Shown: piece after piece, positions 44,295-52,919 of the stretch
How the letters are laid out: each line of letters starts with the position of its first letter
Numbering within the stretch: the stretch's first letter is position 1
Assembly (NCBI RefSeq): GCF_040782645.1
Contig: NZ_CP160403.1
Span: forward strand, 682,001 to 746,000
DNA length: 64,000 nucleotides
Source: Streptomyces sp. HUAS ZL42
GTDB taxonomy: Bacteria; Actinomycetota; Actinomycetes; Streptomycetales; Streptomycetaceae
Reading direction: 5' to 3'
Translations under genes and position numbers: made by a program
Notes under the pieces: model-generated
What the model saw: only the letters and a program-made list of their open reading frames with translations
What the model was told of the DNA's origin: nothing
Databases searched by the model: none

Positions 44295-44332
44295 GGCTCG
44301 GGCGGTGTCATCAGGATGACACCGCCCGAGCC
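44295..44332 (-). terminator. 18-bp perfect hairpin terminator after the DUF2202 gene
   Basis: The arm GGCTCGGGCGGTGTCATC pairs with its exact complement across a two-base AG gap (44313-44314). It lies 18 bp beyond the stop of the DUF2202 gene. The stem is very strong. In practice the innermost pairs must open to form a loop. Confidence 0.8.
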
Positions 44333-44350
44333 GGACACCGGGCGCTTTCC

Positions 44351-45031
44351 CTATTCGTCGACGCTCCAGCGTTCGAATGCCGCCAGGTGCCTCTCCGAGG
44401 CGGCGAGCAGGTCGTCGTAAACCTGGCGCGTGTCCGGGGCCGTGAGTCCGGACAGTGCCTTGGTCAGCGCGGCGATGTCGTCGGTCTCGACCGTGCGCCC
44501 GGCCTTCAGGGCCGCGTCCAGGCCGTCCTCGCCCTGCTTCAGCAGCCGGTCGTAGGTGGCTTGGAGGGTCGGGTCGGTGAACTCACCGGCCGGCTTGCCG
44601 GCGGTCGGGTCGGTGACGTCGTAGCGGTCCAGCAGGGTGCGCACGGCGGACAGGTGCTGGGTCTCGGCTGCCGCGATCCGTTCGAAGATCCGCACCTCGT
44701 GGCGTTCGGCGAATGCGGTGTAGAGGTCGTGCGCGAGCTTCTCCTCCTCCGCCATGCTCGCCAGCGTGGCCTTCTGAGCGGCCGTCAGGGTGCCTTGCGA
44801 GGCCAGGGCGGTCCCGGTGCAGGTTCCGTCGTGCTGCCGGATGCCGTCCACGTCGTTGCCGTGGTGGCGCGCCTGGTGCTGTCCGTTCGCCGGCATGCTC
44901 TGGGACGTGGTCTGCCCGGCCCCGGACGCGGCACCGCCTGTGTCCGCGGTCACCGGGCCGACGGCCAGCACTCCGCCAATGGCGAGAGCACCTGCGGTGA
45001 CCGCGGTAGCGATCTTGATGTTGCGCTTCAT
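44351..45031 (-). CDS. Secreted DUF2202 ferritin-like protein
   Basis: 226 residues from ATG 45031 with GAGGAGG upstream. A signal peptide (MKRNIKIATAVTAGALAIGG) is cleaved near VGPVTADTGG. After a linker rich in Gln/His (about 35-75), the DUF2202 helical domain spans about 85-222. It carries MAEEEKLAHDLYTAFAERHE and FERIAAAETQHLSAVRTLLD, with Glu/His spacing as in ferritin-like metal sites. Function unknown. It lies divergent to a two-component system that may control it. Confidence 0.85.
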   Translation of the reverse strand: MKRNIKIATAVTAGALAIGGVLAVGPVTADTGGAASGAGQTTSQSMPANGQHQARHHGNDVDGIRQHDGTCTGTALASQGTLTAAQKATLASMAEEEKLAHDLYTAFAERHEVRIFERIAAAETQHLSAVRTLLDRYDVTDPTAGKPAGEFTDPTLQATYDRLLKQGEDGLDAALKAGRTVETDDIAALTKALSGLTAPDTRQVYDDLLAASERHLAAFERWSVDE

Positions 45032-45203
45032 GGCGAACCTCCTCGGGTGTGCGGGAGCGTCTTTCGTTCCCGCACCGTCACCGTCGCTCCCGGGCCTGCA
45101 GTCGCCGTGCTGTGCGTGTGGAGACGAGATGGAGACAACCGACGGTCGGGTTGGGGCTGTTCGGCCCTCGCCGGGACGGTCGCAAGGCGCGTAGGTGTGG
45201 GAC

Positions 45204-45899
45204 ATGGCCGCCACGGTGCTCGTCGTCGAGGACGACAAGGAGATCCGCGAGCTGCTGCGCCGCTACCTGGAGCGCGCCGGATACGGGGTGCTCACGACCG
45301 GTTCGGGCGCCGAGGCCGTGCGGCTGCTCGGTGGGCGTGGGGTCGATTTGACGCTGCTCGATCTCGGGCTGCCGGATGTGGACGGTGACGAGGTGCTGCG
45401 CGAGGCCCGCGAGCGCGGACGGGTGCCGGTGGTGGTGCTGACCGCGCGCACCACCGTCGAGGACCGTATCCATGGGCTGCGGCTGGGCGCCGACGACTAC
45501 GTGACCAAGCCGTTCAGTCCCACCGAGGTGGTGCTGCGGGTGGGTGCGGTGCTGCAGCGGGCGGGAGGCACGGCCACGGGGGCGGCTCCGATTGCCTCGT
45601 ACGGCGAAGGACGGCTGCGCATCGACGAGGCCCGTCACGAGGTGGCTCTGGACGGGGCGCCACTGGAGCTGACACCCACCGAATGGGGGCTGCTGACCAC
45701 GCTCGCGTCGGTGCCCGGACGGGTGTACTCGCGCTACGAGCTGGTCAACCGGGTGCGCGGCTACGAGTTCGCAGGCTACGAGCGGACGATCGACTCCCAT
45801 GTGAAGAACCTGCGGCACAAACTCCGTGACGCCGGCCCCGACCTCGTGGTGACCGTGCTGGGCGTGGGATACCGGCTGGGGTGGTCCCGTGACCCGTGA
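45204..45899 (+). CDS. OmpR/PhoB-type response regulator
   Basis: 231 residues from ATG 45204 (GTG 45195 is the alternative). Receiver: VLVVEDDKEIRELLRRYLER, phospho-Asp in LTLLDLGLPDVDGDE near residue 50, VVLTARTTVEDR, and LGADDYVTKPFSPTE with the conserved Lys. The C-terminal winged helix ends KLRDAGPDLVVTVLGVGYRL. It overlaps the kinase gene by 11 bp. Confidence 0.9.
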   Translation: MAATVLVVEDDKEIRELLRRYLERAGYGVLTTGSGAEAVRLLGGRGVDLTLLDLGLPDVDGDEVLREARERGRVPVVVLTARTTVEDRIHGLRLGADDYVTKPFSPTEVVLRVGAVLQRAGGTATGAAPIASYGEGRLRIDEARHEVALDGAPLELTPTEWGLLTTLASVPGRVYSRYELVNRVRGYEFAGYERTIDSHVKNLRHKLRDAGPDLVVTVLGVGYRLGWSRDP

Positions 45900-47376
45900 G
45901 CCCCGTTCGCCGCGCTCCGGCGCTTGGCCGTCCGGCGGGCTGGGCCCGCTCGGTCGGCGACTGTTCGCCGCGTTCGCCGTGGTGGCCTTGGCGTCCGTGG
46001 CCCTGCTGACAGCTGCAGCGCTCGTCGGTGCCGACCGCGGGCTCAGCAGTGCCCGCCAGGCCGACCGTCAGCAGACCGCCTCCCGGGTGGCCACGGCCGC
46101 CGCCGAGGCCTATCGGGCCGCGGGCGGCTGGTCGGCGGCCGACCTGTCGGCGGCGCGTTCCGTCGCCACCGGCGCCGGGGCGGTGCTCACGGTGCGGGAC
46201 GCGGACGACGAGGTGATGTCCGGCGGTTCCGGCTCGGGGTCCGAGGACGAGCACGGCATGTCCGACTCGGGTCGCGGACATCGCGGGCAGGGTGCCGCCT
46301 CGGGACCCGGTGCGAGCGCTCCCGTGGTGGTGGACAGCCGCACCGTGGGCTCTGTGCATCTGGCCTTCTCGGCCGGCTCGGGGTCGGCGGGCCGGTCCGT
46401 CGCCTGGGGGTGGGTGGCCGCAGCCGCTGTCGGCGCGCTGGCCCTCGCGCTGGCCGTGAGCTGGTTCGTCACCCGGCGCCTGACCGCTCCGATCGTCCGG
46501 GTCGCCGCGACCGCCCGTGCCCTGGCCGCCGGCGACCGCACCGCGCGGGCCGGCATCGATGCACCCGGCGAACTGGGCGACCTCGCCCGCGCCTTCGACG
46601 CCATGGCCGACGACGTCAGCCACGCCGAGCAGGCCCGCCACCGGCTCGCCGCCGATGTCGCCCACGAACTGCGCACGCCCCTGGCCTCGTTGCGGGCGGG
46701 GCTGGAGGAGCTGCGCGACGGCTACGCCGACCCGTCGGCTCAGCGTCTGGGCTCCCTGCACGACCAGGCGCTGAGGCTGGGACGCATCATCGACGACCTG
46801 GGGGAACTGGCGGAAGCGGAGTCGGCCCGTTTGTCCCTGCGCCTGGCCGAGGTGGACCTGACCGCGCTGGCCGTCGCCGCCGTGGCCGAGAGGGAGGCCG
46901 AGTTGCACACCGCGGGGCTGACCGTGCGCACCGTCCCGGGGCCCGCTCCCCTGCTGGTCCGCGCCGACGCCGACCGGCTGCACCAGGCCCTCGGCAACCT
47001 GCTGAGCAACACCGCCCGCCACTGCCGTCCCGGCGACACCGTCACCCTGACCACGTCCGCCACGCCCGCCGAGGCGCTCATCGAGGTGGCCGACACCGGC
47101 CCCGGCATCCCCGCCGACGAGCTGCCGTACGTCTTCGATCGTTTGTGGCGCGGCACCCGAGCCCGATCCGGAGGTGGCAGCGGCATCGGACTCGCCGTCG
47201 TCAAGGAGCTGGTCACCGCCCACGGCGGCACGGTCGCCGCGGACTGTGGAGCGGGCGGCGGGACGCGGATGACCCTCCGGCTGCCCAGGGCTGTGCCACA
47301 GGGATCACGGCTCGGGCCCGGCTCCGTTACCGAGCCGCGAGCCGCCTCTAGGGCAAATAACCCCCGTGGCGCGTGA
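45889..47376 (+). CDS. Two-component sensor histidine kinase
   Basis: 495 residues from GTG 45889. Membrane helices near 25-48 and 180-205 enclose an acidic, Gly/Ser-rich extracellular segment (GSGSGSEDEHGMSDSGRGHR). A HAMP domain follows, then the phospho-His in ADVAHELRTPLASLRAGLEE near residue 262. N, G1, G2 boxes are NLLSNTARHC, VADTGPGIPADELPYVFDRL and GGGSGIGLAVVKELV. It is paired with the regulator before it. The signal is unknown. Confidence 0.9.
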   Translation: MTREPRSPRSGAWPSGGLGPLGRRLFAAFAVVALASVALLTAAALVGADRGLSSARQADRQQTASRVATAAAEAYRAAGGWSAADLSAARSVATGAGAVLTVRDADDEVMSGGSGSGSEDEHGMSDSGRGHRGQGAASGPGASAPVVVDSRTVGSVHLAFSAGSGSAGRSVAWGWVAAAAVGALALALAVSWFVTRRLTAPIVRVAATARALAAGDRTARAGIDAPGELGDLARAFDAMADDVSHAEQARHRLAADVAHELRTPLASLRAGLEELRDGYADPSAQRLGSLHDQALRLGRIIDDLGELAEAESARLSLRLAEVDLTALAVAAVAEREAELHTAGLTVRTVPGPAPLLVRADADRLHQALGNLLSNTARHCRPGDTVTLTTSATPAEALIEVADTGPGIPADELPYVFDRLWRGTRARSGGGSGIGLAVVKELVTAHGGTVAADCGAGGGTRMTLRLPRAVPQGSRLGPGSVTEPRAASRANNPRGA

Positions 47377-47703
47377 AGTGACACAGGAAGCGTTCGCGGC
47401 GGTCTGGGCCGACGGCGCACTCGTGGTCGACGTACGAGAGGCGGACGAGTACGCGGCCGGGCATGTACCCGGGGCGCGGTTGATGCCGCTGCACACTGTG
47501 CCCGCCGCGGCGAACTGCCCGACGACCGGCCGGTGTACGTGATCTGCGCCAATGGCGACCGCAGCCAGACCGCAGCCGACTGGATGACCTCCCGCGACGT
47601 CGACGCCTACTCCGTCACCGGCGGCACCGACACCTGCGCCCGCGGCGGGCGTCCCGTCGCGGCCGGTACGCACGAGCACGCCGCCCACACCCCTGCCGCT
47701 TGA
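47366..47703 (+). pseudogene. Rhodanese-domain gene with frameshift
   Basis: From GTG 47366, overlapping the kinase stop, the frame reads AREVTQEAFAAVWADGALVV, DVREADEYAAGHVPGARLMP and LHTVPAA, then closes early. The next frame restores ELPDDRPVYVICANGDRSQT (active-site Cys in CANGDRS) and ends PAA at 47703. One base is missing near 47505-47515. With it restored this is a normal single-domain sulfurtransferase of ~112 residues. Confidence 0.7.
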
Positions 47704-48035
47704 CCTCAAACGACATGGGGTGTCTGATCCCTGTCCGACACCGCACACCGGCCAGCCGGAAAGGAGCCCCGCCTTGGCCGCCACCCCCTCCCCCACCGAC
47801 GCACCGAGCTCCGGCCGCCACCGCGTCGCCGTCATCGGCGGCGGCAGGCCAGGGAGCACGTCAAGAGCACCTCGTGATGGCGCCCGGCCTGCGGCAGGCG
47901 GCGTCACGCCGAGATCCTGCGGGCCGAGACGGTCGCCCGGCCGGTGACCGAGCCGAGGGCGGCAGCCGCACGACCCTCGACACAGTCGTCCATGCCGTAC
48001 GCACGTGACACCGTCCCGCGCAATCACGCCGCAGG
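47704..48035. other. No intact gene; trace of a flavoprotein N-terminus
   Basis: Around 47770-47850 the plus strand reads SSGRHRVAVIGGG then RPGST, like the FAD-binding start of an NAD(P)/FAD oxidoreductase such as a sulfide:quinone-reductase-like protein. It breaks down at once. The rest is unassigned. Confidence 0.3.
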
Positions 48036-48450
48036 TCAGGCCGGTGTGCCGAGCATGGTCGCCAGATACCAGTTGGTGAGCTTGACGCTGTCGTCGGCCG
48101 GCCACACGTCCAGGAAGACGGCGCGTACGGCGGCGGTGCCCGAAGTGTTCGGGTGGAGCATGCCGTAGGCACGCGAGACGCGCCTGTCCAGGTCGGCGAT
48201 GATCGGGAACGGGATACGCACGCCGAGCTTCTCCTCGATCGCGCGGATCCAGGCGAGGTGGCTGTGGACGGAGTCCACGGTGTTGCCGGGCAGGGCGGTG
48301 TTACGGCAGCGAGCTCGTCGGCGAGGTCGGTGAAGGCGACGAACTCGGTGGTGCACACCGGGGTGAAGTCCGCCGGGTGGCTGAAGACGACGAGCCACTT
48401 GTCTGCGTAGTCGGACAGCCGGACCGGCCGTGAGTGGATTCGGTTCGGCC
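48036..48450 (-). pseudogene. Peroxiredoxin (AhpC/TSA, 1-Cys Prx-like) remnant
   Basis: Minus strand: [39 protein letters not shown] (peroxidatic Cys in PVCTTE), then a frameshift, [57 protein letters not shown]. The tail ([18 protein letters not shown]) is not peroxiredoxin, so the C-terminus was replaced. About 45 bp upstream of the visible start is a CstR-type palindrome (48497-48512), implying it once belonged to the sulfur regulon. Confidence 0.75.
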
Positions 48451-48496
48451 CTCCAGGGGGCAGGGGAACAATGCAGCCTCGCGCAGCGCTTTCGCT

Positions 48497-48512
48497 TATA
48501 CCCCTGCGGGTA
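48497..48512. promoter_or_regulatory. CstR/CsoR-type operator near peroxiredoxin remnant
   Basis: ATACCC-CTGC-GGGTAT is a perfect 6-bp inverted repeat, the same form as the sites at 52249, 52510 and 56560. Confidence 0.7.
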
Positions 48513-48570
48513 TTCGACTGCGGACGACACCGCCGGGACGACACCGACCGGGCGGAGGAGTGTGAGAAGG

Positions 48571-48861
48571 ATGGCGACAGCAGGACGTGACTGGTCCTCT
48601 GCGACCGAGGACGCCTCTCTTGTGACGAGCTGCGGGCGCAGGATCGCCGTACGGTGCCTGCGGCTGGCACCCACGGAGCGACCCATCAGCCGGGTCACCC
48701 TCGACGTGGGCCGGGACCAGGGCGACGAGCCGGGCGTGTGGGCGGCGCTCACCGCCGACGAGGCACGTGACCTGGCCCGCCTGCTCCTTCTGCACGCCGG
48801 CCTGGCCGAGCGCGCCGGCGCCCCCGTCCGATCGACACGGAAGGACGCCCCTCCCTCCTGA
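48571..48861 (+). CDS. Small conserved-looking hypothetical protein
   Basis: 96 residues from ATG 48571, with GGAGGAG and GAAGG upstream. The body reads [20 protein letters not shown] then [20 protein letters not shown], a pattern I associate with small Streptomyces proteins of unknown function. No motif gives a role. It lies just after the operator at 48497 in plus orientation and so could be under CstR control. Confidence 0.5.
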   Translation: MATAGRDWSSATEDASLVTSCGRRIAVRCLRLAPTERPISRVTLDVGRDQGDEPGVWAALTADEARDLARLLLLHAGLAERAGAPVRSTRKDAPPS

Positions 48862-49370
48862 CCGCGTCGCCGGCCAGGGTCAGTCCAACACGCGCAGGCC
48901 CTTCCGCTCGCCCAGGAGTTCCAGGCGCCGCCAGAGCACCGGGCTGTCGGCCGACTGACTGGCGATGGGGGCACCTCCTGGTCGAGCGAAGCCGAGACTG
49001 GGGGGAAGGCGATCGCACGGGGCCGCCGTTCTCGCGCCACGGGCTGAAGGAAACGGCAGATCAACCTGGCCCCGCCCGATGAAGGACGTGCCGAACTCGG
49101 CGTTCAAGCGGTCCGCCGTGTCCTGTGGCAGCGTCCAGCCCAGGACGGCGGCATCGGGCCGTTGAAGGCGGCTGACCTCCGCGGCGAGCCGGGGCACGGG
49201 ATTCGTCGAGAGCACCGTCTGGGTGCCTGGCCAGCTCTACGTGGCTGACGCCCAGTTCCTGCGCCGCGCACCCGAGTTCATCCGCCCGCTCGGCGTGCAG
49301 GTCGCCCGGCGTGCCGTAAAGGATGGACGCCCAGGGCCTGTTGCGAAAGTGAGTGCCGAGGTCGCGCCGG
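48862..49370. other. Unassigned, decayed-looking sequence
   Basis: A minus-strand frame (about 48880-49215) has protein-like stretches (STNPVPRLAAEVSRLQRPDA, LGWTLPQDTADRLNAEFGTS) that continue in another frame upstream (LYGTPGDLHAERADELGCAA). It looks like a frameshifted gene of an unknown family. No motif is recognised. Confidence 0.3.
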
Positions 49371-49807
49371 CTACGGAGCCGGGTGAGCTGTCGGTTGCGC
49401 CCCTGCTGCCCGAAGGATTTCGGCAGTGTCAGGGCGGTGGCCATGGTCCGCCCAGTCCAGTGGGGACCACCCTGGCCGTGGTCTTCGCGACGGTTGGGAT
49501 CGGCGCCATACGCCAACAACTGCCGGACTGTTTCATTGTGCCCCCAGTACGCGGCTGCGCACAGCGGTGTGCCCTCCGAGCCGGGGCCGCTGCTTTCCGT
49601 GTCGGGGGAGGCCCCGGCTTCCATGAGTGAACGAGCTATTTCGGCCTCGCCCTGCACCGAGGCCAGGTACAGCGGAGTAGTGCCGTCGCTGTTTCTTCCG
49701 TCTGGACTTGCCCCACTGCGCAACAGGGCCTTCGTGCCCCTGGCGTCACCTGCCAGGACTGCCCCGAAGAGGCGGCGGGAAAGCTTCTTCTGTTGGCGCT
49801 GCTTCAT
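49371..49807 (-). pseudogene. Ankyrin-repeat protein gene with frameshift
   Basis: From ATG 49807: basic start MKQRQQKKLSRRLF, then ankyrin units DGTTPLYLASVQGEAEIARS, GTPLCAAAYWGHNETVRQLL and AYGADPNRREDHGQG. The frame then departs. The next frame restores SPLDWADHGHRPDTAEILRA and stops at 49371. One base appears missing near 49455-49465. Repaired length is ~145 residues, about four repeats. Ankyrin units mediate protein binding; the partner is unknown. Confidence 0.65.
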
Positions 49808-49862
49808 AGCCGGTGAGGCTAGCGATCACGGGGGCGCCGGAGCCACTCATATCCATTCGTTG

Positions 49863-49955
49863 ATCACCGCGATCAGCACAGTGACTTCGCAGGAGGTCGC
49901 CCAGCCCGAACGCCTCGTCGTCGGGATGGGCGACCACCGCCACCACACTCCGCAT
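49863..49955 (-). pseudogene. PIG-L deacetylase N-terminal remnant
   Basis: Reads MRSVVAVVAHPDDEAFGLGD then LLRSHCADRGD. AHPDDE is the zinc-binding start of the LmbE/PIG-L deacetylase family. The similarity ends after ~30 codons, where the sequence becomes unrelated. Confidence 0.55.
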
Positions 49956-50005
49956 TCCGTCCGGCAGGCCGCGTCCGTTGCCGATGCCGGCCGCCTCAGG
50001 TGCTC

Positions 50006-50479
50006 TCAGGTGTAGATGATCTGGCCGCCGGCCGCGTGCTCGTAGAACTCCCCCACCGTGATGACGCCCTGGACCTGCTCGACGAGGTCGTCCTTGCCGA
50101 GTTCGAAGAGATCGACGGACGCCTTGCAGGCGTAGATGCCCGCGCCGGTGTCGGCGATCATCTCGATGAACTCGGGGATCGGCGGGATGTCGAGCTTGTC
50201 CATCTTGCGTTCCATGTACCGGGTGATCAGATCAGGCATGCCCGGTACACCGCCCAGCAGGGTCGGCAGGTGCAGGCCCGGGTTGCCGACGGTGGCCAGC
50301 TTGATGTGCTCCCAGCGCTTCTTCGTAATCGCGTCCAGTCCGAAGAAGGTGAAGAACAGGTCGGCCTCGATCCCCTCGGCTCGGGCGCCGTTGGCCATGA
50401 TCAGGGCCGGGTAGATCCCTTCCAGGGATCCCTTGGAGACGATGATCGATACCTTCTCGATCGTGGCGGTGTCGGCCAT
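50006..50479 (-). CDS. DsrE/DsrF/DrsH-like sulfur-relay protein
   Basis: 157 residues from ATG 50479 (AAGGAG is 10 bases upstream; GTG 50488 is too close). The DsrE-like fold shows KVSIIVSKGSLEGIYPALIM, ADLFFTFFGLDAITKK, MPDLITRYMERKMDKLDIPP, and the conserved cysteine in AGIYACKASVDLFEL near residue 122. Such proteins carry persulfide sulfur between rhodanese/TusA and DsrC or heterodisulfide reductase-like partners. Third gene of the SQR-DsrC-DsrE unit (20 bp after DsrC). Confidence 0.85.
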   Translation of the reverse strand: MADTATIEKVSIIVSKGSLEGIYPALIMANGARAEGIEADLFFTFFGLDAITKKRWEHIKLATVGNPGLHLPTLLGGVPGMPDLITRYMERKMDKLDIPPIPEFIEMIADTGAGIYACKASVDLFELGKDDLVEQVQGVITVGEFYEHAAGGQIIYT

Positions 50480-50499
50480 GACGGGCACGCTCCTTCAGA

Positions 50500-50817
50500 T
50501 CAGATGCAGCCGCGGGGCTTGGGGATCCCGGCGATCTTCGCGGCGGTCTTCGCCGGTCCCTTCGGGAAGAGCTGGTACAGCTCCTTGACGCTCACACCGG
50601 AGGTCTTGCCGAGCACTCGTACGGTGGGGCCCGTTCCCTTGGCCGCGTACTGGGCGCGCATGAAACGGATGACCGTCCAGTGCCGGTCGGTCAGCGTGTC
50701 GATGCCGGCTTCCTTGGCGATCTGTTCGGCCATGGGCTCGGTCCACCGGTCGGGGTCGGTGAAGAAGCCCTCGTCGTCGACGGGGACGGCGGTGTCTGCG
50801 TAGGTGGCGGTGAGCAT
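50500..50817 (-). CDS. DsrC/TusE-family sulfur carrier
   Basis: 105 residues. The pattern is DDEGFFTDPDRWTEPMAEQI, LTDRHWTVIRFMRAQYAAKG and GVSVKELYQLFPKGPAKTAA, ending KPRGCI. The penultimate cysteine corresponds to the reactive C-terminal Cys of DsrC. The second Cys, found about ten residues earlier in dissimilatory DsrC, is absent, as in TusE-like and other relay forms. Located between SQR (53 bp) and DsrE. DsrC-type carriers are unusual in streptomycetes as usually described. Confidence 0.85.
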   Translation of the reverse strand: MLTATYADTAVPVDDEGFFTDPDRWTEPMAEQIAKEAGIDTLTDRHWTVIRFMRAQYAAKGTGPTVRVLGKTSGVSVKELYQLFPKGPAKTAAKIAGIPKPRGCI

Positions 50818-50870
50818 GACGGGGTCCTCTCCCCTGGATGGACACGTACCCTCGGGCGGACACGTGGTTC

Positions 50871-52112
50871 TCACGCGGATACGTGGTGCTTGCCGCGCTC
50901 GGGCATGGCCGAGCCGATGCCGGGCAGTTCCCGGCCGGGCAGCAGGCTGTGCCAGTACAGCCACTCGAAAGCGAGCTTGCCGAGGTGGGCGGCGTGCGAC
51001 TCCTTCAGCAGCGGCAGGCCGACCGGGCCCGGGAAGTGGCCGGGCAGCGGCTCGGTGTCGTAGTTGAAGTCGATCAGCAGCGCCCTGTGGAAGCCCGTCT
51101 CGACAAAGCAGTTGGCATGCCCGTCGAAGGAGGCGTCCAGCGGCTGTCCAGCGAAAAAGCGGCCGATGTTGTGCACCAGCACCTCACCCTCGAAGTGCGC
51201 CACCGAACCGGCCTTGGAGGCGGGCAGTCCGGCCGCATCCCCGATCGCGAACACCTCGGGGCGGTCGGGGTGTTGGAGGGTGTGCGGGTCGACGGGGATG
51301 AAGCCCAGTTCGTCGCCGAGGCCCTCGGAGCGGCCGACGTACGCGGCGCCGCCGTGCAGCGGTACGACGACGGCCAGATCGAACGGCAACGCCCGCTCGT
51401 CGTACGACACCAGCCGCCTGTGTTCGCCGTCGACCTCTCCGAGCGTGAACTCCGTGACCAGCTCGATACCCTTCGTCTTGAGCAACCCGCCCAGCGCCTT
51501 GGCCGCGACCGGCTTGGTGAACGCACCGTCGAGCGGGGTGGCGTACGTCAGCTCGACCCGGTCCCGGATGCCCCGGTGCTGGAAGTACCAGTCGGCGAGG
51601 AAGGCGAACTCCAACGGCGCGACGGGGCACTTGAGGGGCAGGTCGGCGACATCGATCACCAGGCGGCCGCCCTCGAAGCGCTCCAGCGCGTCGTGCAGGC
51701 CCACGGCACCGGGCAGGTCGTAGAAGGTGAAGACGTTCTCGCGCCAGCCGGGGCCGGTCAGTCCCTCGGTCTCCTCCGGCAGCAGCCTGGCCCCGGTGGC
51801 GACCACGAGGACGTCGTAGCCGAGGCTGATGCCGCCGCCGAGGTGCACGGTCCGCGCTTCCAGGTCGACCCGCTCGATGCGTGCCTGCTTGTAGTCGACC
51901 ACCGGGTCCAGCTGCCGCGGGCGGGGTCGCACGAGGTGGTCGGGCTGGGCGAGGCCGAACGGCACGAACAGCAGGCCCGGCTGGTAGATGTGGTCGTCGT
52001 CCTGGTCGACGACCGTGATCCGCAGCTCGCTCTCGTCGTACGCGCGGCACAAGCGGTTCGCGGTCATGGTGCCGGCGGTTCCGCTTCCGAGAATCACGAT
52101 GTGTTTGCCCAT
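50871..52112 (-). CDS. sqr: Sulfide:quinone oxidoreductase-like flavoprotein
   Basis: 413 residues from ATG 52112 (an upstream frame start lies inside the operator region). FAD motif HIVILGSGTAGTMTANRLCR at the start. The redox-active Cys is in DLPLKCPVAPLEFAFLADWY near residue 155, followed by the second FAD motif PEVFAIGDAAGLPASKAGS. It ends ANCFVETGFHRALLIDFNYD. Family members oxidise sulfide to persulfide/polysulfide and pass electrons to the quinone pool. First gene of the SQR-DsrC-DsrE operon behind two CstR-type sites. Confidence 0.85.
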   Translation of the reverse strand: MGKHIVILGSGTAGTMTANRLCRAYDESELRITVVDQDDDHIYQPGLLFVPFGLAQPDHLVRPRPRQLDPVVDYKQARIERVDLEARTVHLGGGISLGYDVLVVATGARLLPEETEGLTGPGWRENVFTFYDLPGAVGLHDALERFEGGRLVIDVADLPLKCPVAPLEFAFLADWYFQHRGIRDRVELTYATPLDGAFTKPVAAKALGGLLKTKGIELVTEFTLGEVDGEHRRLVSYDERALPFDLAVVVPLHGGAAYVGRSEGLGDELGFIPVDPHTLQHPDRPEVFAIGDAAGLPASKAGSVAHFEGEVLVHNIGRFFAGQPLDASFDGHANCFVETGFHRALLIDFNYDTEPLPGHFPGPVGLPLLKESHAAHLGKLAFEWLYWHSLLPGRELPGIGSAMPERGKHHVSA

Positions 52113-52169
52113 GTGCCCACTGTCGTGCGGAAGATGAGAGCGGGGCATGGGCCGCTGGTCCCGGCCCCG

Positions 52170-52185
52170 GTACCCACCCGGGTAT
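52170..52185. promoter_or_regulatory. CstR-type operator upstream of sqr
   Basis: GTACCC-ACCC-GGGTAT, one outer mismatch to the ATACCC-N4-GGGTAT form, 58 bp upstream of the sqr start. Confidence 0.65.
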
Positions 52186-52248
52186 ACCCTCCCCACCCCA
52201 ACCGGCCCTCACGACTGCCCCTCGGCCGCAGCAAACACCCTGGAAAAA

Positions 52249-52264
52249 TACCCAGTAGGGTATA
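52249..52264. promoter_or_regulatory. CstR-type operator in sqr/trx spacer
   Basis: ATACCC-AGTA-GGGTAT, a perfect palindrome 137 bp upstream of sqr. The interval 52265-52509 has no gene I can support. Confidence 0.75.
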
Positions 52265-52509
52265 TCGCCGCCGCCGAGTGCACGAGGGCCGAAGGACCCC
52301 TCCCCCACCCCGTCGGCCTCTGGCCTGCGCTCGGCGCCGAAGCGCGGATCACCGCCCGGGCCGTCCGCCACCGCCGGCTGGGCGAGGAGGCATTGGCCGG
52401 TCGACTCGATCGCGCCCGCGATGTGCTCGCCTCTCACCCCGACCACCTGAACCTCCCGTCTGCCTGGAACAAAAGACGGACCGGCATCGGTTGAACCGAG
52501 CAGCGTCAG

Positions 52510-52525
52510 ATACCCCACCGGGTAT
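52510..52525. promoter_or_regulatory. CstR-type operator upstream of thioredoxin gene
   Basis: ATACCC-CACC-GGGTAT, perfect, 21 bp before the thioredoxin ATG and just ahead of its GAGAGGAGAGG ribosome site. Confidence 0.8.
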
Positions 52526-52545
52526 GTGAGAGGAGAGGGAACCCC

Positions 52546-52914
52546 ATGCCGACCGTCGAACTGACCAAGGACAACTTCGAGGACACCGTCACCGGCTCCG
52601 ACATCGTGCTGATCGACTTCTGGGCCGCCTGGTGCGGACCGTGCCGGATGTTCGGCCCCGTCTACGAGAAGGCGGCCGAACGCCACCCGGACATCGTCTT
52701 CGGCAAGGTCGACACCGAGGCACAGCCCGAACTGGCGGGCGCCTTCCGGATCTCGTCCATCCCCACCCTGATGGCCGTCCGCGACCGGACCGTCCTGTAC
52801 TCGCGGCCGGGCGCGCTGCCGCCGCAGGCACTCGAGGAGCTCATCACCAAGATCCGGGCCGTGGACATGGCGGACGTGCGCCAACAGGCTGCAGACTCCG
52901 CGGGAGTTCAGTGA
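52546..52914 (+). CDS. trxA: Thioredoxin
   Basis: 122 residues. The active site is DFWAAWCGPCRMFGPVYEKA (WCGPC near residue 28-32), with the cis-Pro loop RISSIPTLMAVRD. The normal ~105-residue fold has a short C-terminal tail. GAGAGGAGAGG precedes the ATG. Control by a CstR-type site suggests a role in reducing persulfides on the sulfurtransferases next door rather than general thiol redox. Confidence 0.92.
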   Translation: MPTVELTKDNFEDTVTGSDIVLIDFWAAWCGPCRMFGPVYEKAAERHPDIVFGKVDTEAQPELAGAFRISSIPTLMAVRDRTVLYSRPGALPPQALEELITKIRAVDMADVRQQAADSAGVQ

Positions 52915-52919
52915 CGGCC

